Notes under the pieces: generated by a model
What the model saw: only the letters and a program-made list of their open reading frames with translations
Told to the model about the DNA's origin: nothing
Databases searched by the model: none
NCBI RefSeq assembly: GCF_008711175.1
Contig: NZ_VWNF01000021.1
Span: forward strand, 308,399 to 372,398
DNA from: Nesterenkonia ebinurensis
GTDB lineage: Bacteria; Actinomycetota; Actinomycetes; Actinomycetales; Micrococcaceae
Length of the DNA: 64,000 nt
Reading direction: 5' to 3'
Translations under genes and position numbers: made by a program
Shown here: positions 17,234 through 25,735 of the stretch, piece by piece
Position numbering within the stretch: the first letter of the stretch is position 1
How the letters are laid out: each line of letters begins with the position of its first letter

Positions 17234-18169
17234 CTATTTGATCCCTGATTTGGCGAAGCCCTTGACTAGGAACTTCTGGCCGATAAGGAAGGCGATGAAC
17301 AGTGGGATCAGCGAGACCACACTCATGGCGAACATCGCGCCGTAGTTAGAAGTTGACTGAGCGTCGATGAAGCCTGTTAGTGCTTGCGAAACGGTGTAGT
17401 TCTCGGGACTTCTGAGATAGAGCAGTGGCCCGAAGAAATCTGCCCAGGTCCAGATGAACGTGAAGATCGTGGTGGTGGCCAGTGCCGGGATCATCAGTGG
17501 CAAGGTAATCTGCACAAACTGACGGAAATGGCCTGCGCCGTCGATACGGGCTGCCTCGTAGAGCTCGTTGGGCAGTGAGCGGATGAACTGGACCATCAGG
17601 AATATGAAGAACGCTTCGGTGGCCAGGAACTTCGGCACCACCAGCGGCAGGAAGGTGTCCAGCCAACCGAGCTCGCGGAAGAGGATGAACTGGGGCACCA
17701 GTACCACGTGAAAGGGCAGCAAGATGGTACCCAGCATCAATGCGAAGGTGAGAGTTCGGAACCGAAAATCCAACCGCGCAAAGGCGTAGGCAGCCATGGA
17801 GCACGAGATCAGGTTGCCGATGATCGCTCCGAGCACGAGGATAGAAGAGTTGATCAGGTACACGTGGAAGGGAAACAGCTGTGCATTCCAACCATGTGCG
17901 TAGTTCTCCAGGCTGAGGTCAGTGGTAAAAATGCTCAGGTCCGTGAAGATCTGTTCATTAGGCTTCATAGACGAGATGAGTAGCCAAATGAGTGGATAAA
18001 TCATGATTAGTGACAGCCCGATCAGCGCCAGATGCTTCACCACTGATCGAATTCGTTGCCTGACCAAATTCCCTGCTATGGAACGTGAGCGCGGAGTGCT
18101 GAGGTCGGGCGTTGCCTTCCCATATGGGTCAACCGTCTTTGGCTGTGTGGATTGGAGATCAGTCGTCAT
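17234..18169 (-). CDS. Carbohydrate ABC transporter permease (MalG type)
   Basis: This 311-residue membrane protein has a cytoplasmic N-terminal tail of about 45 residues and six predicted membrane segments. The EAA loop, ELYEAARIDGAGHFRQFVQITLP on the cytoplasmic side, marks the BPD_transp_1 class and contacts the ATPase. It overlaps the upstream permease by 11 bp. No ATP-binding subunit is encoded nearby; actinobacteria commonly supply a shared MsiK-like ATPase from elsewhere. Confidence 0.92.
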   Translation of the reverse strand: MTTDLQSTQPKTVDPYGKATPDLSTPRSRSIAGNLVRQRIRSVVKHLALIGLSLIMIYPLIWLLISSMKPNEQIFTDLSIFTTDLSLENYAHGWNAQLFPFHVYLINSSILVLGAIIGNLISCSMAAYAFARLDFRFRTLTFALMLGTILLPFHVVLVPQFILFRELGWLDTFLPLVVPKFLATEAFFIFLMVQFIRSLPNELYEAARIDGAGHFRQFVQITLPLMIPALATTTIFTFIWTWADFFGPLLYLRSPENYTVSQALTGFIDAQSTSNYGAMFAMSVVSLIPLFIAFLIGQKFLVKGFAKSGIK

Positions 18170-19109
18170 AAAACACCCAATACTTTGAGAGCCAGAAATT
18201 GACAGCGGTCAAGCCACCGATGAAAAGCACTAGCAGCCAGGCCATAGCGGACGCGTATCCCATCTGCATCGGAGAATTGAAGGCTTGCTGATACAGATAG
18301 AGCGTGTAGAAGAGGGTCGAGTCTGATGGACCTCCAGTGCCACCTGACACCACGTATGCCTGTGTGAAGTTCTGGAAGGCGAAGATGGTCTGCAGTACCA
18401 GGTTGAAGAAGATGATCGGGGTCAGCAGTGGCAGGGTAATGGTGAAGAACTGCCGGACCTTGCCGGCACCGTCGACGTTGGCAGCCTCGTAGTACATGTC
18501 AGGAATCTGACGCAGGCCTGCCAAGAAGATGATCATTGGGGAGCCGAATGTCCAGATGTTTAAGACGATCAATGTGCCCAGGGCGTAGTCCGGGTGAGCG
18601 ACCCATCCAGGTCCCTGTATTCCGAACAGGCCCAGGAACCCGTTGACGATGCCATCGTAGCCGAAGACTTGGCGCCACAAGATGGCCACGGCCACAGAAC
18701 CTCCCATAAGAGAGGGCAGGTAGAAGACTGAGCGGTAAAAGCTCAAACCACGCATTCCCCGGTCTAGGAGTACTGCTACTGCCAACGCTAACGCTAGGAC
18801 AAAGGGAACACTGACGAAGACATAGATGAAGGTAACTTCAAGCGACTTCCACAGCCGCTCATCGCCCCACATACGTGTGAAATTGTCGAGCCCAGTCCAT
18901 TGAGGAGGCTGAAGCAAGCTGTAGTCCGTAAATGCAAGGTACAGCGACACAAGCATTGGGCCCACAGTAAAAACAAAGAAACCAGTGATCCACGGGAGCA
19001 TAAAGACGAATCCGGCCTTATTATCGCGGTACGTCCGCTTGGCTCTCTTCTCGCTCTTCTGCGCCTTGGTCTGCTTCGCAATAGTACGAAGTTCACCGAG
19101 ACTACTCAC
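18159..19109 (-). CDS. Carbohydrate ABC transporter permease (MalF type)
   Basis: This 316-residue membrane protein has a strongly basic N-terminal tail (Lys/Arg-rich, about residues 10-30) and six membrane segments. The EAA loop YYEAANVDGAGKVRQFFTITLP is present. The GTG start at 19109 is chosen for GGAGGAGG directly upstream; the frame stays open to 19172, but that stretch contains the operator palindrome. It is the first gene of the permease-permease-Gfo-GH10 operon. A TTGACA / TAGTAT promoter and a LacI-type operator lie just upstream. Confidence 0.91.
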   Translation of the reverse strand: MSSLGELRTIAKQTKAQKSEKRAKRTYRDNKAGFVFMLPWITGFFVFTVGPMLVSLYLAFTDYSLLQPPQWTGLDNFTRMWGDERLWKSLEVTFIYVFVSVPFVLALALAVAVLLDRGMRGLSFYRSVFYLPSLMGGSVAVAILWRQVFGYDGIVNGFLGLFGIQGPGWVAHPDYALGTLIVLNIWTFGSPMIIFLAGLRQIPDMYYEAANVDGAGKVRQFFTITLPLLTPIIFFNLVLQTIFAFQNFTQAYVVSGGTGGPSDSTLFYTLYLYQQAFNSPMQMGYASAMAWLLVLFIGGLTAVNFWLSKYWVFYDD

Positions 19110-19154
19110 ACAACCTCCTCCAGCTGCTCGTGCGTGCCGTTCCCCAACGAACTG

Positions 19155-19170
19155 GAGAAAGCGGTTTCTC
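19155..19170. promoter_or_regulatory. LacI-type operator and promoter of the permease operon
   Basis: GAGAAAGCGGTTTCTC is a 16-bp near-perfect palindrome. On the minus strand it lies 11 bp downstream of a consensus promoter: -35 TTGACA at 19210-19205, 17-bp spacer, -10 TAGTAT at 19187-19182. The operator therefore covers the start of transcription, the classical position for a repressor. The same arrangement occurs at 24597-24654 and a similar one at 28710-28755. The likely regulator is the LacI protein at 24674-25717. Confidence 0.82.
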
Positions 19171-19212
19171 ACTTTGAGCCGATACTATGAGCTGAGTCAC
19201 AGGCTGTCAATA

Positions 19213-19228
19213 TGAAAGCGATTTCTTA
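19213..19228. promoter_or_regulatory. LacI-type operator upstream of the MFS gene
   Basis: TGAAAGCGATTTCTTA shares the core GAAAGCGNTTTC with the other operators of this locus. It lies directly upstream of a possible -10 (TAATCT at 19232) for the divergent plus-strand MFS gene. It also sits a few bases beyond the -35 of the minus-strand permease promoter, so it could affect both directions. Confidence 0.6.
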
Positions 19229-19244
19229 GTGTAATCTGTGCCAC

Positions 19245-20533
19245 GTGCCTCATCGTAAGCAGTTGATGGATCTGACTCCGCTTCGGGAGTCCCCGGCCTA
19301 TCGTCGATTCTGGATCAGTGGCATTGCAGGTGGTCTGGGTGTTCAGCTAACAGCTGTTGCTGTAGGGATACACGTCTATGAGATCAGCGGATCTACAGCC
19401 GCCGTGGCAACTATCGGAGCACTAGCACTGGGCCCAATGATCCTTGTCGGAATCCTCGGGGCGCTTTGGTCGACGCCTTTGACCGTCGGCGTGTCCTAAT
19501 CTGGGCGTCTTACGTCGCCCTCGCCTCACCCATCGGCATTGCCGCCCTCGCGTGGTCCGGTAGCGCGACCCTCTGGGCGTACTTCACCTTCACAACTCTC
19601 TCTTCCGCGTCGGGAGCGTTAGTTCGCACAGCCCGATTCGCCATACACCCTCGCCTCGTCAGGAGGAAACTGCTCCCCTCCGTTGCTACACTCTCTGCAA
19701 TTTCTGCCGGACTACGAGGGACCGGAGGCCCTGCTCTAGCAGGAATTCTCGTGTCAACCATCGGATTTGCGTGGACGTATACACTCGATGTTGCGCTGTT
19801 CCTGGTGGGATTCTGGGGCATAATTTCCCTCCCATCTATACCGCCCACGAAGAGCTCGCCGATAGGAATCCATTCGCTCATCGAAGATCTATCTTTTCTG
19901 CGTCGATCCAAAAATCTTCGGACAGTAATTACTCTCCATGTTGCTACCTTTACCTTCGGCCGCTCCTACGCAATATTTCCCGCTGTGGTTGCGCTCGTTA
20001 TTGGAGGAGGAGCCTGGACAGTTGGGGTATTGACTGCATCTGGAGCGGTCGGGGTCGTAGTTTCCAGCATCCTCTCAGGAAGCTTCGGTGCGACACGTAG
20101 ACATGTGTTAGCAATAGTATGGGCATCTGTTACTATGACATCATTCATTGCGGCTTTAGGAATATACATATGGTTTCTTGATTCGAAAATCCCTGAATAT
20201 GATCGATATACTGCTAACATTCCAACTCTAATATTGCTGTGTTTTATCAACTCTTTAGTTGGTTCTTCTGATAATATTTCGAAAATTTTCCGTACGACTA
20301 TTATGCAGTCTGCTACCCCAGATCACTATCGTGGACAACTACAGGGGATCTATACCCTGGTTCTGAGTGCTGGCCCTCGCCTAGGTGACACTTACGCCGG
20401 CTTCCTCGCAGCACTTACGACCCTCTGGTTCCCGCAGCTGCTGGGGGCCCTACTGATCCTGGTCCTCGCCGGCCTATATCTGCGGCTGCGGCCAGGGTTC
20501 CGGCACTACGACGGTGCCAATCCGGTGCCATAG
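19245..20533 (+). pseudogene. MFS transporter, frameshifted
   Basis: Two overlapping frames together encode one 12-segment major facilitator protein (about 429 residues) of the EntS/DHA3 drug or siderophore exporter type. The first frame (19245-19499) covers SPAYRRFWISGIAGGLGVQ and the first two membrane segments, then ends. The second (from about 19463) continues with ALVDAFDRRRVLIW, the conserved loop after segment 2. Adding one G to the GGGG run at 19458-19461 restores LGGALVDAFDRRR in one frame. This is either a real inactivating or phase-variable change or a sequencing error. The start is GTG at 19245 (an ATG at 19266 is possible). The 20100-20300 part is strikingly AT-rich for this window. 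The 3' end overlaps the convergent GH43 gene by 28 bp. Confidence 0.8.
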
Positions 20534-21417
20534 GCCTTGACCCGCAGAGTGCCGACGGACTCATCCAGTGGAATAAACACGGCCCGCTCGTCCGGGGTCT
20601 TGTTCGGCGTGTGCAGGGTGAGGTAGAGCTGACCGTCGAGGGCGCGGAAGATCATCCCGTGACCGCCATCGGCCTCGAAAAGCGGCTCGTGCTGCTCCCA
20701 GGGGCCGCTGATCTCCCCAGTCAGCGACCGTGCCACGCCTTGGGCGTAGCGGCCGTTGCGGAAGCTAGCCCAGAGCATCAGCAGGTCTCCGGCCTGCGTG
20801 CGGTGCACAAAGGGGCCGTCGGTGACGTACCCGGTTCCGTGCTTGGCGGAGTGGACCGGGCCGACCCAGGGGGCTTCCGAGGCTGCGAACAGTTCCACCG
20901 GCTCCCCTTCGCTCTCGGTCAGGTCCTTCGACAGCTGAACAGCGCAGACGGTGCCGTCGGAGGTCTGGACCCATTCATGGCAGAACACCATCCACGGAAC
21001 CCCCCCTGCATCCACATACAAAGTGCCGTCCAGGCATTCCCATTCCCTGGGGGTGACCGGGCCATCACTGTGCGGCACATAGGGCCCCTCCGGGGCGTCA
21101 GAGACCAGTACAGCGGTGCCCCGGCGCACCTGGGGATCCTCGTGTCCGAACGTTGCGAACATGTAGTAGCGGCCCAGATACTCATGAGCCTCGGGTGCCC
21201 AATAGTTGGTGGGGGACCAGAAGTTTTCCGGGGGGCGGAATGCCTCGATCGGTCCCTCCCAGTGCTCTAGGTCTGTGCTGCGGTAGCAGTCAAAGCCGGT
21301 GGCCAGCCCATTCCATATGTCCTTGTCGGTCGAGCCGAAGAGGTAATACTGCTGCTTATCCCTCTGCACCAGGACGAAAGGGTCTCGCAGCTGGATCTGG
21401 TCGGTTTTCAGCGTCAT
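20506..21417 (-). CDS. Glycoside hydrolase family 43-like protein (cytoplasmic)
   Basis: This 303-residue five-bladed beta-propeller glycosidase belongs to the arabinosidase/xylosidase group. Visible landmarks are IQLRDPFVL (catalytic base Asp), FWSPTNYWAPEAHEY, WECLDGTLYVD (pKa-modulating Asp region) and YVTDGPFVHRT. In classical GH43 enzymes the catalytic acid sits in an E-G-P motif; here that position reads D-G-P, as in a subset of GH43-like proteins, so activity should not be assumed. There is no signal peptide. It is the third gene of the binding-protein, MGH1-like, GH43 operon, starting 15 bp after the preceding stop. An arabinose- or xylose-containing side chain is a plausible target. 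Confidence 0.85.
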   Translation of the reverse strand: MTLKTDQIQLRDPFVLVQRDKQQYYLFGSTDKDIWNGLATGFDCYRSTDLEHWEGPIEAFRPPENFWSPTNYWAPEAHEYLGRYYMFATFGHEDPQVRRGTAVLVSDAPEGPYVPHSDGPVTPREWECLDGTLYVDAGGVPWMVFCHEWVQTSDGTVCAVQLSKDLTESEGEPVELFAASEAPWVGPVHSAKHGTGYVTDGPFVHRTQAGDLLMLWASFRNGRYAQGVARSLTGEISGPWEQHEPLFEADGGHGMIFRALDGQLYLTLHTPNKTPDERAVFIPLDESVGTLRVKAYGTGLAPS

Positions 21418-21432
21418 GATCTCCTCCGGATA

Positions 21433-23178
21433 TCAGGAAGCACGTGGTGGGACGAAGCCAGGACTGGATCGGTCTGTCACCTGTATTCCGTTCAGCCACA
21501 CGCGCTCGTTGGCGGACAGTGCCAGGTCTAGGAGCCTGTCTCCGTTGCTCAGGGTTCCTGAGACGGGCCGCGGGGTGAGACAGGCGATCTCTGTGGGATC
21601 CCCCGCGGCGTCGACCATGACGCGCCAACCCCGAGGGAAGCTCATGAGCTCAACGTTATCTCGGTAGACCAGCACCTGCTCGTTGTCGGCGGCCAGCTCA
21701 TAGCGGACTCCTGAGACAGTGCGCGAGTAGGCGACGGCCTCAGCAGCGGTGTGCACCCCGGACTTTCCGGAGCCTCCATGCGAGGGGTCAAGCCGGGTCG
21801 GCGCCAGTCCACCCAGGGCAACAGCGCCTGTGGACATCGGCATGATGCCAAAGGTACGCTCCACTGTGTCGAGCATCCAGAGGATGGAGGGTGAGTAGCT
21901 GCTGGTGAATCCGGCATCGCCGCTCCAGGGGTCGATGCCCTGTGGGAAGCGGTCAGCAGCGGTGAGTGCGGAGAGCAGCTCCTTGTTCGCCAGCATCAGT
22001 TCGGCAAGGTGTCCGTGGTGCTCGAATGCGTGCGGAGCCCGCAGCTGGGTGAGGAAGTGTACGGGACCGGCCCAGGAGTTGCGGGTGTGGTCGCCGTCGT
22101 ATCGCGGATCGGAGAGCGAGACAGTGGTGAATCCGTAGTGTGAGAGGAAGTGTGCGGAGTTCATCACGTAGCGTTCCAGGACCCGGGTGAAGAATTCGGC
22201 GTCGCCGATCTCGCAGGCCAGCACCCGCAGCAGCACATCGGAGACGACCTTCACCGGCTGCCCGTGGGCGTCCAGGTCGTAGAACGTGCCGTCAGACTCG
22301 TCGTAGCAGTGCGTGAACAGCGCCTCCACCGAGGCTTTTGCTTTCTCCTCCCAGGGGGCGGGGTCCTCGCCCAGCTCTTCTGCGATTCTGGCTAGGTACT
22401 GGCGTTGGCAGGCGACGTTGGCAGTGAGGTCCGGAGCCAGGAAGGGGACAGTGGCCGCCTCCGGATTGCAGAGCGAGGCCTCGCTCTGGTAGCACCGGTC
22501 GGGGACGAACCAGAACCGGGGCGAAAGGTCATGGCCGGTGTCGAAGGTGCAAAAGGCTTCAACGCAACCGGTTTCTCGGGTGTTGCGGTAGGTGGCCAGC
22601 CAGGTGTCGTAGCGGGACATGGCGTCATACATCTGCTGCAACCAGTGGCGGTCCGCCCCTGATCCGGCGGTGTCCCTGTGCAGCTGATAGTGGTTCCAGA
22701 CCGACCGGGCCAGCGGGGTGACGATCTGGATCTGGCTGAAGGCCGGGCCCTCGGCGGTGACCTTGTACGGGATTAGGCCGTCTTTGCGCTGGTGGACGGC
22801 GTAGATGCGGAAGGTCTCGGTGGCGGTGCGTGGGGCGAAGCGGGAGAGCACCTCGGTGTTGATCGTTCCGGTCGACTCGATCCAGGTGCCCGCATAGACG
22901 CCACCCTCATTGAGCACCGGAGGGGAGCCAGCCAGCGGACGGATGCACTGCTGCAGTTCGGTCAGCGCCTGGTGCCATCGGTCCTCGATGGCACCGCCGA
23001 CGGCGGCGAAGCCGATGCCCAAATCCGTGAGCTGCGCGGCGAACTCCTGTGAGACATTAGCCCGTTGACCGGTCGGCTCGACCCGGCGCAGTGTGCTCAG
23101 TGCTTCGTCAATGGCTGCCACATCGGCCTTTTCGCTGTGTTGCTGGTGTGGTTCTGTCCACTCACTACTAAACTGCAA
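21433..23178 (-). CDS. MGH1-like (alpha/alpha)6 glycoside hydrolase (GH63/trehalase-like fold)
   Basis: This 581-residue cytoplasmic protein has the helical-barrel pattern of the MGH1-like/GH63 superfamily: VYAGTWIESTGTINTEVL, IPYKVTAEGPAF, a Trp/Tyr-rich middle (FWFVPDRCYQSEASLCNPE), YDESDGTFYDLDAHGQ, RNSWAGPVHFLT and DPWSGDAGFTSSYSPSILWML. A C-terminal beta module begins near residue 470 and ends with VWLNGIQVTDRSS. The likely start is TTG, 3 bp after the binding-protein stop with AGGACAG upstream, implying coupled translation. The substrate is unknown; context suggests an oligosaccharide imported by the adjacent system. Family assignment is by overall pattern. Confidence 0.75.
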   Translation of the reverse strand: MQFSSEWTEPHQQHSEKADVAAIDEALSTLRRVEPTGQRANVSQEFAAQLTDLGIGFAAVGGAIEDRWHQALTELQQCIRPLAGSPPVLNEGGVYAGTWIESTGTINTEVLSRFAPRTATETFRIYAVHQRKDGLIPYKVTAEGPAFSQIQIVTPLARSVWNHYQLHRDTAGSGADRHWLQQMYDAMSRYDTWLATYRNTRETGCVEAFCTFDTGHDLSPRFWFVPDRCYQSEASLCNPEAATVPFLAPDLTANVACQRQYLARIAEELGEDPAPWEEKAKASVEALFTHCYDESDGTFYDLDAHGQPVKVVSDVLLRVLACEIGDAEFFTRVLERYVMNSAHFLSHYGFTTVSLSDPRYDGDHTRNSWAGPVHFLTQLRAPHAFEHHGHLAELMLANKELLSALTAADRFPQGIDPWSGDAGFTSSYSPSILWMLDTVERTFGIMPMSTGAVALGGLAPTRLDPSHGGSGKSGVHTAAEAVAYSRTVSGVRYELAADNEQVLVYRDNVELMSFPRGWRVMVDAAGDPTEIACLTPRPVSGTLSNGDRLLDLALSANERVWLNGIQVTDRSSPGFVPPRAS

Positions 23179-23181
23179 GAA

Positions 23182-24498
23182 CTACTGTCCTAAGGCATTC
23201 TCCATGTACTCAATCCAGTACTCTGCTGCTTCATCAACACTTCGCTCCCCGAACAGTATGTCGGTTTCCATCCTTTGAGTGAGATCATTCATCTCTGCAC
23301 CCCCAGCTGGCTGGGGTGGTCCGATTACGCTGACTTCAAGGACGTCAAGGAGATAAGTAGCTGCCTCAGCATTTACAGGATCCAGTAGCGGCTCAACCAC
23401 TTCCAGCATCTCAGGATTAGCTGGCAGCCCACGATCATCCTGCAGTATGTCAGCAGCTTCAGGATCGTTCAGAATAAAGTCCATTAGCATAGCTGTCGCT
23501 TCTGGATGGTCTGTATTGGAATTAATAGCCCAAAACTGTGAAGGCTGCCAAGAAACACCAGGGAGATCTGTATCAGTTGGAGGCATCATCATAAGCACTT
23601 CATCATCACCGAGTGCAGCTGTGTAGGGTGTCAGCTGGTTGGTGTACCCAAACGTGATAGCAGCATCTCGTACAGCAAAAAGAGTCTGATCTGGCGTCAC
23701 GTTGTGATGCTCAACAATAATGGAGGGATCGGGAAGACCGCCTCTTTCGACCAGTTCGACTTCCATTTCGTACCAAGTCGTCAGTACTTCTTCATCTATC
23801 GCCAGCCCGCCATCCCAATCATAGATTCCAAGTCCCGGTTCGGTGAGTTGCCCAGCGTACATTCCAAGAACATCTTGAACCCTCAGGTCCAGTCCGTATA
23901 CACCATCATCGGTGTTTTCCGAAATTTCAACAGTAATCTCTACTAATTCTGGCCAATCCCAATCTTCATCAGGAATATCTACCCTTGCTTCTTCAAACAA
24001 TGTAGCGTTGAGTAGGGCGCCAATTGCGTTACCTCCTGTCGGGAGTCCATGGATAGTGTCCCCAATAGTAGCATTTTGCACTGTGAAGTCATCATACGGT
24101 TCCAGATCCAAATAATCCGAGACCTCTTCAAGATCTAGCAAGGCTCCAGCCTGACCATACTCTTGGGGCATAGCACCACCGAGGGTGAAGAGGTCTGGGC
24201 CGCCCCCTGCAGCGAAATCGGTAGAGAGTCGATCAAAGAGGGCATCTGGCTCCCCCGTCGGTGTTACACGCACAGTGATGTTCTCGTGTCGCTCTTCGAA
24301 TACATCAAAAACCTCCTGTGTCAACCTCACGCGCTCATCGTTGCCCCACCAGGCAACCTCAAGGGTGATTTCCTGGTCCTCGTCGAAGCCGTCAGCGGAG
24401 CCTCCCCCGTTGTCCCCACAAGCGGTGAGGGCCAGCGCGCTGACAAGGATGCCGCTGAGTGCGGCGCGGCGCTTCACACATGCCGAAGTGCGCTTCAT
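23182..24498 (-). CDS. Extracellular solute-binding lipoprotein, family 1, copy B
   Basis: This 438-residue protein is a full-length paralogue of the product of 13054-14367, with a lipoprotein signal (lipobox ALTACGDN) and an acidic mature domain with ITLEVAWWGNDERVRLTQEV, LSTDFAAGGGPDLFTLGG and PSQFWAINSNTDHPEATAML. GAAAGAGG precedes the ATG. It heads the operon with the MGH1-like and GH43 glycosidases and is controlled by the promoter/operator at 24597-24654. There are no permease genes in this operon, so it probably docks on the permeases encoded at 17234-19109. Codon choice is less GC-rich than in the glycosidase genes downstream. Confidence 0.91.
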   Translation of the reverse strand: MKRTSACVKRRAALSGILVSALALTACGDNGGGSADGFDEDQEITLEVAWWGNDERVRLTQEVFDVFEERHENITVRVTPTGEPDALFDRLSTDFAAGGGPDLFTLGGAMPQEYGQAGALLDLEEVSDYLDLEPYDDFTVQNATIGDTIHGLPTGGNAIGALLNATLFEEARVDIPDEDWDWPELVEITVEISENTDDGVYGLDLRVQDVLGMYAGQLTEPGLGIYDWDGGLAIDEEVLTTWYEMEVELVERGGLPDPSIIVEHHNVTPDQTLFAVRDAAITFGYTNQLTPYTAALGDDEVLMMMPPTDTDLPGVSWQPSQFWAINSNTDHPEATAMLMDFILNDPEAADILQDDRGLPANPEMLEVVEPLLDPVNAEAATYLLDVLEVSVIGPPQPAGGAEMNDLTQRMETDILFGERSVDEAAEYWIEYMENALGQ

Positions 24499-24596
24499 CG
24501 ATCTGCCTCTTTCAGTCTCACGGCAGCCGTGGGAACCGACTGCCTCTTCAATGGTGCGCTGCCCCGTGCTGGAGCCGCGGTGCGAGAAAGACAGCT

Positions 24597-24612
24597 GAGA
24601 AACCGCTTTCTC
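24597..24612. promoter_or_regulatory. LacI-type operator and promoter of the binding-protein/glycosidase operon
   Basis: GAGAAACCGCTTTCTC is the exact reverse complement of the operator at 19155-19170. On the minus strand it follows -35 TTGACA (24654-24649), an 18-bp spacer and -10 TAGTAT (24630-24625) by 12 bp. The two promoters also share flanking bases around the -10 (CATAGTATCGG), suggesting duplication of a promoter-operator cassette. Confidence 0.82.
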
Positions 24613-24673
24613 GATATGTCACCGATACTATGACTCACATCACAGGGATGTCAATCTGCGGTAGTGCTCCGGG

Positions 24674-25717
24674 TCACTCTGTAACCCTACTGTGACCTGT
24701 AGTGGAAGCGCGGACTTCGAGCCGAGGCTGGAAGACGACGTCGTAGCCGGGGTCTTCCCCCCTGATCAGAGAGCGCAGCCGGTACCAGGCCTGCACCCCG
24801 AGCTCCTCGTGAGGGACGGAAGCCGTGGTCAGTGGCGGAGCAATGTAGCGGGCGAAAGGAATATCGTCGAAGCCGGCCACTGAGATGTCACCGGGAACGC
24901 TGAGCCCCTTGTCCTGCAAACCGCCGATCAGGCCAATGGCAACAAGGTCGTTGAACGCCAGTACGGCACTTGCCTGGGTCTCGAACACGGCCTCCACAGC
25001 CTCAAACCCGTCCTGGCTGGCCACGCCTCCGTCCACCTGAAGGACTTCCATGTCGGGGTAATCTGCGGTGAAGCTGCTGATGCCGGAGCGGCGGTACTCA
25101 TTGGAGACGCTCTGGAGCGGGCCGTTCACATAGGCGATCCGGCGGTGCCCGAGCTGGTAGAGGTGCTTCAGCAGCGATTCGATGCCGCTGCGGTAGTCCA
25201 CGGTCAGGGTCGGGGCTACGCCCTCTGCGGTGCGGTTGATGAGCACCATCGGCTGCAGCGAGCCGGCCAGACCGGTCAGGTCCTCCTGGGCCATGCGAGG
25301 GGCGCAGAGCACCAACGCATCGCACCGGCGCCGGATCTCCCGAGTGAGCAGGGGCTCCTCAGCCACCGATTCTCCGGAGTCGCCGATCAGCACCCGGTAG
25401 CCGTCCTCGTTGGCGGTGGCACTGAGCCCGGAGAGGATCGCCTGGAACGCTGGGTTGCGCAGGTCGGGGGCTACGAACGCCACTGCCTGAGTCTGGCCCA
25501 GGGCTAGGCTGCGGGCGGTGAAGCTAGGGGCGTAGTTGAGCTTGGAGGCTGCCTGCCGGACTTTCTCGGCGACCTCTTCAGCTCCGACGAACCTGTTGTT
25601 CATCACCCGGGAAACGGTTGCCGGGGAGACGCCAGCCTCGGCTGCGACCTGAGCGATGGTGGCGGCCCTCATGGAGCGGCCGTTCCTCTTTCGCGGCACC
25701 GTGTTTACATCCTTCAC
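24674..25717 (-). CDS. LacI-family transcriptional regulator (3), probable regulator of the oligosaccharide/uronate regulon
   Basis: This regulator (up to 347 residues) has a helix-turn-helix, TIAQVAAEAGVSPATVSRVM, and an effector domain with VAFVAPDLRNPAFQAILSGL, VDYRSGIESLLKHL, LAFNDLVAIGLIGGL and GYD-equivalent AGFDDIPFARYIAPPLTTA. The start is uncertain: GTG at 25717, or ATG at 25672 (preceded by AGAGGA), which begins the usual MRAATIAQVA. It is the last gene of the operon udh-like, kdgD, enolase-superfamily, lacI. Five operator-like palindromes of one type lie at the promoters of this locus, and this is the only regulator gene inside it, so it is the best candidate to bind them. Confidence 0.88.
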   Translation of the reverse strand: MKDVNTVPRKRNGRSMRAATIAQVAAEAGVSPATVSRVMNNRFVGAEEVAEKVRQAASKLNYAPSFTARSLALGQTQAVAFVAPDLRNPAFQAILSGLSATANEDGYRVLIGDSGESVAEEPLLTREIRRRCDALVLCAPRMAQEDLTGLAGSLQPMVLINRTAEGVAPTLTVDYRSGIESLLKHLYQLGHRRIAYVNGPLQSVSNEYRRSGISSFTADYPDMEVLQVDGGVASQDGFEAVEAVFETQASAVLAFNDLVAIGLIGGLQDKGLSVPGDISVAGFDDIPFARYIAPPLTTASVPHEELGVQAWYRLRSLIRGEDPGYDVVFQPRLEVRASTTGHSRVTE

Positions 25718-25735
25718 CTCGTATATAGCAACAGA

